From NCBI RefSeq assembly GCF_019924045.1, contig NZ_JAHXBN010000010.1:62001-126000 (forward strand): 64,000 bases of DNA. Reading direction: 5' to 3'. Of the stretch, positions 27,402 through 35,143 are shown in pieces (the first letter of the stretch is position 1; each line of letters starts with the position of its first letter). The notes under the pieces were generated by a model, which did no database searches, was not told where the DNA came from, and was given only the letters and a program-made list of their open reading frames with translations. The position numbers were made by a program, and so were the translations under genes. This stretch comes from Dyadobacter fermentans. Its GTDB lineage: Bacteria > Bacteroidota > Bacteroidia > Cytophagales > Spirosomataceae.

Positions 27402-27737
27402 ATGAACTCAGTAAAATTAATCGGAAATGTAGGCCGCGAAATCAGTGTAAAGGAGTTTGATGGCGGTAAAATGCTCACCTTTTCGCTGGCAACAGACGAA
27501 GGCTATGTTAACAAGGACAAGGAAGAGGTTAAGAGTACGGCCTGGCACACAGTCGTCGTGTGGCGCGAACTGGCGCAGCGCTGTGAGACATTTCTCACGA
27601 CGGGCAAAATGGTTTCGATCGAAGGGCGGCTCACCTATCGGCAGTATGTCGATAAAGACAACCGTACGGTAAAGCGCATGGAAGTGACCGCGCATAAGGT
27701 GGAGGAAATCCAGAAGAAGCAGGCGGCGGCGGTTTGA
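27402..27737 (+). CDS. ssb: Single-stranded DNA-binding protein, short form
   Basis: This 111-residue OB-fold protein has the SSB pattern MNSVKLIGNVGREISVKEF, FSLATDEGY, STAWHTVVVWRELAQRCE, GKMVSIEGRLTYRQYVDKD and VTAHKVEEI. It stops right after the OB fold. The acidic C-terminal tip (DDDIPF-type) that recruits repair proteins in the housekeeping SSB is absent. This is therefore probably an accessory SSB, and a longer SSB is expected elsewhere in the genome. The ATG at 27402 is preferred; an ATG at 27391 is out of frame. A terminator follows 31 bases later. Confidence 0.92.
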   Translation: MNSVKLIGNVGREISVKEFDGGKMLTFSLATDEGYVNKDKEEVKSTAWHTVVVWRELAQRCETFLTTGKMVSIEGRLTYRQYVDKDNRTVKRMEVTAHKVEEIQKKQAAAV

Positions 27738-27768
27738 GGCTATTCAGGTGGTGCGAGCGCGATAGTAA

Positions 27769-27805
27769 GGCCTCATGCCTGGTTGTTCGACATGAGGCCG
27801 GTTTT
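27769..27805 (+). terminator. Terminator between ssb and xylB
   Basis: GGCCTCATG (27769-27777) pairs perfectly with CATGAGGCC (27791-27799), loop 13 bases, followed on the plus strand by GGTTTTAT. It lies between the convergent stops of ssb and the FGGY kinase and may serve both. Confidence 0.8.
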
Positions 27806-27809
27806 ATAC

Positions 27810-29297
27810 TTATGAAAGGCTCTTTTCAAGCGTAGTTTTCCAGTTGCTGTACGCGTCGCGTGTTGCTTGTACGTGATTGGCGTCGGGCTCGATTGTGCGT
27901 AGCGCCGTAAGTCCGACAAATGCTTCTTCACGGTTCTTGTAATAGCCGAGACCAAAGCCGGCTGCACGGGCTGCCCCCTGTGAGCCATCGGTATTATAAA
28001 GCTCGACAGTGGCACCGGATACGTTGGCAAAAGTTTCTCTGAAAACGGGACTAAGGAACATATTGGCTTCTCCGGCACGGATGTTTTTGAGAGATACACC
28101 TACCGTTTCCATGATTTCCATACCGTAATACAGGGCGAAAACAATGCCTTCCTGCGATGCACGTGTGAAATGGCTCAGTCCGTGACGGCTGAATTGGAGC
28201 CCTTTAAATGTGCTTCCTGGATCCTGGTTTTCGAGCATACGCTCCGCACCGTTACCGAATGGAAGGCAGAAGAGACCGTCGGAACCCACCGGTGCTTGTG
28301 CGGCGAGATTGTTCATTTCAGGATAAGAGATATTCCCCTGGAAGAGTGCATTGCGGAGCCAGCCATTCAGGCTCCCGGTGCCATTTACACACAGTAAAAC
28401 GCCGTAACGGGATGCCGAAGAAATCGGGTTCACGTGCAGGAAGGTATTAACGCGTGATTTCGGATCGAACTTGATTTGATCACTAACGCCGTAAACTACC
28501 CCGGAAGTGCCGGCTGTTGCCGCAACTTCACCCGGTTCAAGTACATTGAGCGAAAAGGCGTTGTTAGGCTGGTCGCCGGCACGGTACGTGACGGGAATGC
28601 CCGCGCGTAAGCCGAGTTCGGCAGCGGCGGCGGCGGTTACTTTTCCCTGCTCTGCAAATGTCGGGAGTATATCGGGAAGAATATTTTGATTGAACCCGAA
28701 ATGGTCGAAGAGGAAATCGGCCGGACGTTGGTTTACGAAATCCCAGAATATCCCTTCGGAAAGCCCAGATGGGGTCGTCACCACTTCTCCGGTCATGCGG
28801 GCGGCGAGGTAATCGCCGGGGAGCATGAATTTATGGACTTTCGCGTAAACATCCGGCTCATTCTGTTTCACCCAACCCAGTTTGGATGCGGTGAAGTTGC
28901 CCGGGGAATTGAGCAAGTGAGGGAGTACGTATTCCTCGCCCAACGCTTCCATAGCCTGGTTACCCACTTCCACAGCACGGCTGTCGCACCAGATAATGGA
29001 TGGACGGAGAACATTCAGGTTTTCATCCACTACTACGAGCCCGTGCATTTGGTAGGATATGCCGATCGCACCGACTTCGTCAGGGGATACGTTTGCTTTT
29101 TTGATAACAGCCTGAGAAGCAAGACATGCATTTTCCCACCACATCTGAGGCTGCTGTTCAGCGAAGCCCGGCTTGGGGGCTGCAATGGTCATTTCCCTTT
29201 CAGGATAGAACGCGGAGGCGGCAACTGCCCCGGTATCTGCGTGAATCAAACAAGCTTTGACGGACGAACTGCCTAAATCGAATCCAAGGAAATACAT
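27810..29297 (-). CDS. xylB: FGGY-family kinase, xylulokinase type
   Basis: This 495-residue sugar kinase has the N-terminal actin-like FGGY domain starting MYFLGFDLGSSSVKACLI (phosphate-1 loop). The xylulokinase-like substrate segment GISYQMHGLVVVDEN and SIIWCDSRA follow, then the PGDYLAARMTG loop, ATAGTSGVVYGV (phosphate-2) and the C-terminal GSQGAARAAGFGLGYY adenosine loop. Met-His-Gly in YQMHGL favours D-xylulose. No xylA or transporter is adjacent, so xylulokinase is a family-based call. An exact 9-bp palindrome ~100 bases upstream suggests a dedicated repressor. Confidence 0.88.
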   Translation of the reverse strand: MYFLGFDLGSSSVKACLIHADTGAVAASAFYPEREMTIAAPKPGFAEQQPQMWWENACLASQAVIKKANVSPDEVGAIGISYQMHGLVVVDENLNVLRPSIIWCDSRAVEVGNQAMEALGEEYVLPHLLNSPGNFTASKLGWVKQNEPDVYAKVHKFMLPGDYLAARMTGEVVTTPSGLSEGIFWDFVNQRPADFLFDHFGFNQNILPDILPTFAEQGKVTAAAAAELGLRAGIPVTYRAGDQPNNAFSLNVLEPGEVAATAGTSGVVYGVSDQIKFDPKSRVNTFLHVNPISSASRYGVLLCVNGTGSLNGWLRNALFQGNISYPEMNNLAAQAPVGSDGLFCLPFGNGAERMLENQDPGSTFKGLQFSRHGLSHFTRASQEGIVFALYYGMEIMETVGVSLKNIRAGEANMFLSPVFRETFANVSGATVELYNTDGSQGAARAAGFGLGYYKNREEAFVGLTALRTIEPDANHVQATRDAYSNWKTTLEKSLS

Positions 29298-29396
29298 TGC
29301 GAAATATGATTATTTTGATTTGAAATGCTTCAATGTTTAAATATAAGTGCTAAAAAGTACAAAAATGTTCAAATAACTTTAAGAAAAGAAACATAA

Positions 29397-29417
29397 TAAG
29401 TGTAATTTTTACACTTA
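29397..29417 (-). promoter_or_regulatory. Palindromic operator candidate upstream of xylB
   Basis: TAAGTGTAA-TTT-TTACACTTA is a perfect 9-bp inverted repeat with a 3-base centre, 100 bases upstream of the xylB start, in an AT-rich stretch. The form is like operators of dimeric repressors; sugar regulators of the Nudix-derived (NrtR-like) family in Bacteroidota bind similar AGTGTAA-type sites (recalled, not checked). The 29298-29603 gap also holds a second palindrome nearer the M28 gene and nothing else I can name. Confidence 0.55.
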
Positions 29418-29542
29418 AATATAAATGTGTTGAATACATACGGGAAAGTGATGTCAGAAGAGTCAGAAATTGGGTATATTAATGACCTGATGAAACTAAA
29501 GGGGTGATTTTAGGGTCTCCTTTGTGTTTATCTTGCAAGAGG

Positions 29543-29565
29543 TCAAATATCTATGCGATATTTGA
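29543..29565 (+). repeat. Perfect inverted repeat before the M28 peptidase
   Basis: TCAAATATC and GATATTTGA (9-bp arms) flank TATGC, ending 38 bases before the peptidase ATG. It could be an operator or a leader hairpin; AT-rich arms without a T tract make a terminator less likely. Confidence 0.5.
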
Positions 29566-29603
29566 GGAAAATTTCAAGTTGCTGACATCCTTTATCGGGA
29601 ATT

Positions 29604-31067
29604 ATGAAGAAAGTTGTACAAGTCGTTCTCATTGGTGGGTTGTTTTTGTTGTTTTCAGAGTTTCGCCCGGTAGATAGGAAATGGGAGAAACAGTTCTCCC
29701 GCCTCGATCGGGAAATCAGGGAAAACAGCAAAGCCTATGCAACACTGGGGGAGGCAACCAAGACCATCGGGCACCGGCTTACCGGAAGTGTCAATGGAGA
29801 AAAAGCTGAGGAATATGCATTCAAGCTATTGAAAAGCTATGGCTTCACCGACGTGGTTTATCAACCTTTCGAAGTGGAAGCATGGATGCGGGATACTGTA
29901 ACGCTCTCCATCGCCCCTGGCAGCAGCGACAACTTTCGGGACGTTCCGGTTGTATCGCTTGCGCACTCGCCGGTGGAATCCAATCTGCAAGGCGAAATTG
30001 TGGATGTTGGCAACGGATTGGAAGAGGATTTTCTGGCACTTAAGGATAAAGTGAAGGGCAAGATTGCGATGGCGAACATCAATCTGGTGGGTGTAACAGG
30101 TAAAAAGAACCTGCACCGGTCGGAAAAGACGGCGTTAGCGATCAAATATGGCGCGCGGGGAGTAATCATGGTCAACGGTGCGCCGGGCAAAATTTTGCTT
30201 ACCGGAACCGCATCGGTTACGGGAGCGATCATCTCAATTCCCGCCGTGTGTATTTCCAACGAAAGCGGCCATGAGATCAGGAAATGGATGAAGGACGAAG
30301 GCCCTTTGGAGGCACATATTGATATGCACAACATTTCAAAGCCGATCAAAGCGAGAAATGTAATTGCCACGCTGAAAGGAAAATCGGACGAAAAAGTGAT
30401 TATCGGTGGTCACCTTGATTCATGGGACCTGGCTACCGGCGCCATTGATAATGGTATCGGTTCGTTTGCAGTAATTGATGTGGCCAGGGCGTTCAAGGCA
30501 TTGAAAGTGAAACCGGAGCGAACCATTCAGTTCGTGTTGTTCATGGGGGAAGAGCAGGGCCTGCTAGGTTCAAAGCATTTTGTGAACGAGCTTAAAAAGT
30601 CCGGCACTATCGACAAGGTTTCATACATGATGAACCTCGATATGACCAACGATCCGAACGGGGCCAATACATTCGGACGGGATGAAATGACCGACTTTTT
30701 CGCGACGGTGGGACAGGCCATCCGTTCCGTAGACAGTGACTATAAGAACGAAACGACAAGCAGGGCCGGTCTGCACAGCGATCACCAGCCATTCATGCTG
30801 GAAGGTGTTCCCATTGCCGGTTTGTCGGGGCACCTCGATCCTAACGTTTTGCAATGCTACCATGCGGATTGTGATGATTTCAACCTGGTGAACAAGGATC
30901 AGCTGGAAAATACCGTACGTATTGCCTCTATGTACCTGTACGCATTATCGAATGCCGAGAATATTGCGGTGAAGAAATTGTCGGATCAAAAAACCCGCGA
31001 TTATCTGATATCCCAAGGATTAAAAGAAGAACTGATTATCGGTCAGGAGTGGCGCTGGGAACAGTAA
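29604..31067 (+). CDS. Secreted M28-family metallopeptidase with PA domain
   Basis: This 487-residue zinc aminopeptidase or carboxypeptidase-Q-like enzyme has a signal peptide (VVQVVLIGGLFLLFS). An N-terminal helical region and a protease-associated insert follow (about 115-240, with GARGVIMVNGAPGK). The M28 catalytic domain has di-zinc ligands visible as GGHLDSWD (His270, Asp272), GAIDNGIGS (bridging Asp282), MGEEQGLLGS (catalytic and binding Glu316/317), MNLDMTND (Asp) and CYHADCDD (His near the end). The full ligand set implies an active peptidase. It is followed by ispE with a 25-base gap; a functional link is not evident. Confidence 0.9.
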   Translation: MKKVVQVVLIGGLFLLFSEFRPVDRKWEKQFSRLDREIRENSKAYATLGEATKTIGHRLTGSVNGEKAEEYAFKLLKSYGFTDVVYQPFEVEAWMRDTVTLSIAPGSSDNFRDVPVVSLAHSPVESNLQGEIVDVGNGLEEDFLALKDKVKGKIAMANINLVGVTGKKNLHRSEKTALAIKYGARGVIMVNGAPGKILLTGTASVTGAIISIPAVCISNESGHEIRKWMKDEGPLEAHIDMHNISKPIKARNVIATLKGKSDEKVIIGGHLDSWDLATGAIDNGIGSFAVIDVARAFKALKVKPERTIQFVLFMGEEQGLLGSKHFVNELKKSGTIDKVSYMMNLDMTNDPNGANTFGRDEMTDFFATVGQAIRSVDSDYKNETTSRAGLHSDHQPFMLEGVPIAGLSGHLDPNVLQCYHADCDDFNLVNKDQLENTVRIASMYLYALSNAENIAVKKLSDQKTRDYLISQGLKEELIIGQEWRWEQ

Positions 31068-31092
31068 GCTGTTGGCCGCAATAGAAAGTACA

Positions 31093-31902
31093 ATGCTAGT
31101 ATTTCCGAATGCCAAGATCAATATCGGCTTAAATATCGTCGAGAAGCGCCCGGACGGGTTTCATAACATCGAGTCCTGTTTCTATCCCGTCGGTTGGTCG
31201 GATGCGTTGGAAATTACTTTGGCGGAGCAATTCTCGTTTCATTCCGACGGGATAGCGATCCCGGGCAATGCAAATGATAATCTCTGCGCAAAGGCGTACG
31301 AGATGCTCAGAACCGATTTCGACCTGCCTCCCGTCAAAATACACTTGTTGAAAACAGTGCCTATCGGTGCCGGACTTGGCGGAGGATCGGCAGACGCCGC
31401 TTTTACTATCAAAGCGTTGAATCAACTGTTCGATCTGGGAATTTCCATTGAAGAGCAAGAGAAATATGCCAGACTAATCGGCAGTGACTGTGCCTTTTTT
31501 ATCCGCAACAAACCGGTGTATTGCTTCGAAAAAGGCGATCAGTTCGATGCAATCGACATTAATATTTCGGGGAAATGGATTGTTCTTGTGAACCCGGGAA
31601 TCCATATCTCGACCGGTGAAGCATATTCCGGGGTAGTTGCGAAACGCAGCACCGAAAATTTACGTAATGTACTTAGGGAGCCCATCACTGCATGGAAAGG
31701 CCGTGTCACGAACGATTTTGAAGCAACCCTTTTTAATAAATACCCCTCTTTAGAGAAAGTAAAGGAAAAGTTATACGGCCTTGGCGCGGAGTACGCAGCC
31801 ATGAGTGGCTCAGGATCTACGCTGTTCGGCATTTTCGGGCAGGAGCAAAATGTAAAAGAGCATTTTCCTGACTTTCGTCTCTGGCAGGGTTTTCTTAAAT
31901 AA
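31093..31902 (+). CDS. ispE: 4-diphosphocytidyl-2-C-methyl-D-erythritol kinase
   Basis: This 269-residue GHMP kinase performs the ATP-dependent 2-phosphorylation step of the MEP isoprenoid pathway. Motif 1 is FPNAKINIGLNIVEKRPDGF, the ATP loop is PIGAGLGGGSADAAF, and motif 3 is MSGSGSTLFGIF near the C-terminus. I chose the ATG at 31093, since a TTG 21 bases upstream would only add a short tail. The length and motifs are standard. It is probably co-transcribed with the upstream peptidase. Confidence 0.95.
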   Translation: MLVFPNAKINIGLNIVEKRPDGFHNIESCFYPVGWSDALEITLAEQFSFHSDGIAIPGNANDNLCAKAYEMLRTDFDLPPVKIHLLKTVPIGAGLGGGSADAAFTIKALNQLFDLGISIEEQEKYARLIGSDCAFFIRNKPVYCFEKGDQFDAIDINISGKWIVLVNPGIHISTGEAYSGVVAKRSTENLRNVLREPITAWKGRVTNDFEATLFNKYPSLEKVKEKLYGLGAEYAAMSGSGSTLFGIFGQEQNVKEHFPDFRLWQGFLK

Positions 31903-31990
31903 ATTTAACCTTCGCGTTATGTATTAAGGTGCAAAATAGTCGTTATATTCACTTTGAATTGCGCTTTTCGAAGATATCAATGATTGGGAG

Positions 31991-32602
31991 ATGAGTCCGA
32001 AGCACACAACTAAGCAAACCGAAAATCCTTTCACCAAACGCCGTGAGCCGCTTGGCTTTATGCTTTGGTTAGGGGTTGCAGGTAGCTCGGTGCTTTTTAC
32101 TTCCATCTTCGTCATTTTTCTCCTGCGGGCACACAAAGAGACGGCGCATCTGGTTGCATTGCCGGACATGTTCTGGCTCAGTACGCTGGTTATCCTTTTT
32201 AGCAGTATCACTCTTCACGAAGCGAATCTCGCTTTTACAAACGAACGTTTCCTGCATTACCGGGTATTTTTGGGCGCAACGCTCTTGCTTGGTTTCACTT
32301 TCATCATGCTGCAAACGGGAGGATGGATGGAAATGGTCAATTCCGGCGTTTTTAGCGGTGTCAATACTTCCGAGGGATTTATTTACCTGTTAACAGGCCT
32401 TCACCTGCTGCACATGATAGGTGGTGTGTTATACCTGAGCTATCTGTTCAGAAAGGCCCTTAAGAACAGGAGTTACGTTGACTCTTTCGTGTACAGCGTC
32501 AATCCCCCGAACCGCCTTCGCATTAAACTCTTTACCCGCTACTGGCATTTTACAGGCGCGCTCTGGCTTGTGGTGTTTATTTTCCTGATCGTGCTTTACT
32601 GA
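31991..32602 (+). CDS. Cytochrome c oxidase subunit III-like protein
   Basis: This 203-residue membrane protein has five hydrophobic helices, at about residues 23-45, 60-80, 95-112, 127-152 and 180-202. Features of heme-copper oxidase subunit III are present: the SSITLHEAN helix with His-Glu, LLTGLHLLHMIGGVLYLSY, and RYWHFTGALWLVVFIFLIVLY at the end, with the conserved W-H-F near the C-terminus. It stands alone; no subunit I, II or IV genes flank it. It may be a spare or alternative CoxIII, or belong to an oxidase encoded elsewhere. Confidence 0.85.
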   Translation: MSPKHTTKQTENPFTKRREPLGFMLWLGVAGSSVLFTSIFVIFLLRAHKETAHLVALPDMFWLSTLVILFSSITLHEANLAFTNERFLHYRVFLGATLLLGFTFIMLQTGGWMEMVNSGVFSGVNTSEGFIYLLTGLHLLHMIGGVLYLSYLFRKALKNRSYVDSFVYSVNPPNRLRIKLFTRYWHFTGALWLVVFIFLIVLY

Positions 32603-32677
32603 GCATTCTGGCCGAAGAAATACCTTCCCTCAATTGCATTCCCGAATTCGTATATTTGGATTCCGAGATGTAACAAC

Positions 32678-33853
32678 ATGATCCCTGCTTCGCCGCCAAT
32701 TCGTACCGACCTTTTTTCATTGTTTATTCTGCTGGGTTGTGTGCAGGGGCTGATCCTCGCATATGTTTTCCTATCGCATGCAAAGGGTAGCAACCGCGCC
32801 AATCTCTTCCTCGGAATACTCATCCTGGCTATGTCGGTTATTATCAGCGACGTTTGGTTGGGGTATACTCATTATATGTTCCGTGTGCTGTGGCTGGTCG
32901 ATTTCAGTGAGCCACTGAACCTGCTGATGGCTCCGACGGCGTTTCTCTACACCCAAACAGGTGTGAACCAGAAAATGCCCAAACGTGCATGGCTACATTT
33001 TTTACCTTCGCTGGTGTACCTCGTCTACATGTGCCTGCTCATATACCCGCAAGACCTGACATTTAAGTATAACTCGAACATCGGCTCTTTCCATCCCGAA
33101 TTGGCAAGGATCGAGGCGGTGCGATATGGCAGCGATTGGATGTTCCATCCGAAATGGCACATCAACGACCTCACGTTCGGCAGCATGGTTATTTACAGCA
33201 TCGCCGGTTTCTGGTTCCTGACCAAGGCATTCAGAGAACGTGGCACGTCGTTCTTCACAGTTGAAAAGAACTCACTGACCTGGTTCAGGGACATGTCTTT
33301 GCAGCTGACATTTCTGATAGTGGTTTTCTTTATCGTCCGTACTTCATTCCCGCACGATCTGGGCGATCACATTATAGCCGCATTCATTGCTCTGATTATC
33401 TACATTATCAGCTTCACGGTGTTGAGAAAATCACTGTTTTTTCACGAACAAAATGAGCGCACCGCCCGGAAATATGAAAAATCGTCGTTGACAGAGGAAA
33501 TACAATCTGCGACGTTGGGCAAGCTGCAAGCGGTAATGCTGGCGGAAAAGCCGTTTCTCGATCCCGGATTTTCTCTGCCGGCGCTTTCCAAAAGACTAGG
33601 CGTATCGACCCACCATTTGTCGCAAATACTCAATGAGGAATTGAAACAGAGCTTTTTCGATTTCCTGGGCTCATACCGTATTCAGGAAGCACAGCGGTTG
33701 CTTGCCGATCAGGAGAATGCTTACATCAAAATCGAGGAAATAGGCCAGATGGTCGGGTACAATTCGAAATCTGCATTCAACACGGCTTTCAGGAAGATAA
33801 CCGGCTCTACACCCTCCGAATACCGTAGAAAGCAGGCCAATCAGAAGTTCTGA
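32678..33853 (+). CDS. Membrane-anchored AraC-family regulator
   Basis: This 391-residue protein has an N-terminal membrane domain of six to seven hydrophobic helices (about residues 10-245) and a C-terminal AraC/XylS DNA-binding domain (about 275-385). The HTH features are LSKRLGVSTHHLSQILNE and the C-terminal IEEIGQMVGYNSKSAFNTAF with the GSTPSEYRRK end. This multi-TM-AraC layout is common in Bacteroidota and is thought to sense signals in or across the membrane. An acyltransferase gene follows 90 bases downstream on the same strand and is a candidate target. Confidence 0.88.
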   Translation: MIPASPPIRTDLFSLFILLGCVQGLILAYVFLSHAKGSNRANLFLGILILAMSVIISDVWLGYTHYMFRVLWLVDFSEPLNLLMAPTAFLYTQTGVNQKMPKRAWLHFLPSLVYLVYMCLLIYPQDLTFKYNSNIGSFHPELARIEAVRYGSDWMFHPKWHINDLTFGSMVIYSIAGFWFLTKAFRERGTSFFTVEKNSLTWFRDMSLQLTFLIVVFFIVRTSFPHDLGDHIIAAFIALIIYIISFTVLRKSLFFHEQNERTARKYEKSSLTEEIQSATLGKLQAVMLAEKPFLDPGFSLPALSKRLGVSTHHLSQILNEELKQSFFDFLGSYRIQEAQRLLADQENAYIKIEEIGQMVGYNSKSAFNTAFRKITGSTPSEYRRKQANQKF

Positions 33854-33943
33854 CTTATCGGGAAGAACATCTGGCGGATCAGAACGGTCGTTTTAGGCCT
33901 GTTTCGGGCACTAGTTTTGGGCATAACTCAAAACCTATTTGTC

Positions 33944-35143
33944 ATGGAAACAAAGCTTGCCCAATCCCATTCATTATCCAACAACATCCGCCGATACGAC
34001 CTCGACTGGCTCCGTGTGCTCGCATTCGGAATTCTGATCTTCTTCCACGTCGGTATGTTTTTCAACCACTGGGGCTGGCACATTAAAAACAATGTGATCA
34101 CCCATGCCGTAGAATGGCCGATGCGGTTCAGCAGCCAATGGCGCATGTCGCTGCTGTTTATGATTTCGGGGGCCGGCGTGTATTTCGCACTCGGGAGTCG
34201 CGGACCGGCTGCTTTTCTGAAAGAGCGTTTTGTCCGGATTTTCGTACCACTCGTTTTCGGGATGTTTGTCATTGTGCCTCCCCAGATTTTTTTCGAGCGG
34301 CTCACACAAGGGCATACTTACGGCTACGGAGATTTCTACAAAACCGTGTTTCAATTCGTCCCTTACCCCGAAGGCAGTTTCAGCTGGCACCATTTGTGGT
34401 ACCTGGTTTACATTTTTTGCTATTCTTTGTTGGGTCTGCCGTTATTGCTCTTGCTGCGTCGCCACGCGGGTTTTACGCAACGTGTGGCTGCGTTCTTTGC
34501 GAATCCCTGGGCTGTGATCATCGTGCCGGTATTATGGCATGTAGGGGGAAGTGTTTTACTGGAAGAACATTTTCCAACCACGCACAACCTTGTGAAGGAC
34601 TGGAATGAGCATTTTCATGATTTCACGCTCTTTGTGACTGGTTTTGTGATTTGCACACAAACCCGCTTCTGGGAAACGCTTCAAAAATACCGGCGATTGA
34701 CGCTGGGCATCTGGATTACGCTGACAATCGCGCTGTATGCCTATTACTGGACCGTTGACAGGGATATGGATGCGATGCAGTGGCTTGTTTATGATGCGAT
34801 CAAAACGACGAACGCCTGGTGCATTCTGCTTTCGATCTTTGGATATGGTTACACCTACCTGCAATTCACGAATCCGTTCCTCAAATATGCCAACGAGGCC
34901 GTGTATCCGTTTTACATCCTGCATCAGACGGTGATCATCTGTCTGGCCTACCCGATCATCCAGGCGCCTGTGCATTGGTTCTTGAAGTTTATATACCTGT
35001 GCATAGCCACTTTCGTGATTTGCCTCGGCATATACCACTTTGTGATCCGACGCAGTAATCTTCTCAGGCTATTGTTTGGAATGAAAGCAATGAAACGTCG
35101 AAAAAGCAGGGAGCTCGTAGCGGCTACTTCTTCAAGATCTTGA
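33944..35143 (+). CDS. Acyltransferase-3 family membrane protein
   Basis: This 399-residue protein is counted from the ATG at 33944 (METKLAQSHSLSN); a TTG frame opens 27 bases upstream. It begins with the acyltransferase-3 signature RYDLDWLRVLAFGILIFFH, whose Arg/His pair is probably catalytic. About ten transmembrane helices follow, with VYPFYILHQTVIICLAYPI near the end. Such enzymes O-acylate surface or periplasmic glycans; OpgC/OafA-type subfamilies look similar, and the glycan acceptor is unknown. Its 3' end overlaps the stop of the convergent OmpA-domain gene by 20 bases. The preceding AraC gene may regulate it. Confidence 0.87.
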   Translation: METKLAQSHSLSNNIRRYDLDWLRVLAFGILIFFHVGMFFNHWGWHIKNNVITHAVEWPMRFSSQWRMSLLFMISGAGVYFALGSRGPAAFLKERFVRIFVPLVFGMFVIVPPQIFFERLTQGHTYGYGDFYKTVFQFVPYPEGSFSWHHLWYLVYIFCYSLLGLPLLLLLRRHAGFTQRVAAFFANPWAVIIVPVLWHVGGSVLLEEHFPTTHNLVKDWNEHFHDFTLFVTGFVICTQTRFWETLQKYRRLTLGIWITLTIALYAYYWTVDRDMDAMQWLVYDAIKTTNAWCILLSIFGYGYTYLQFTNPFLKYANEAVYPFYILHQTVIICLAYPIIQAPVHWFLKFIYLCIATFVICLGIYHFVIRRSNLLRLLFGMKAMKRRKSRELVAATSSRS

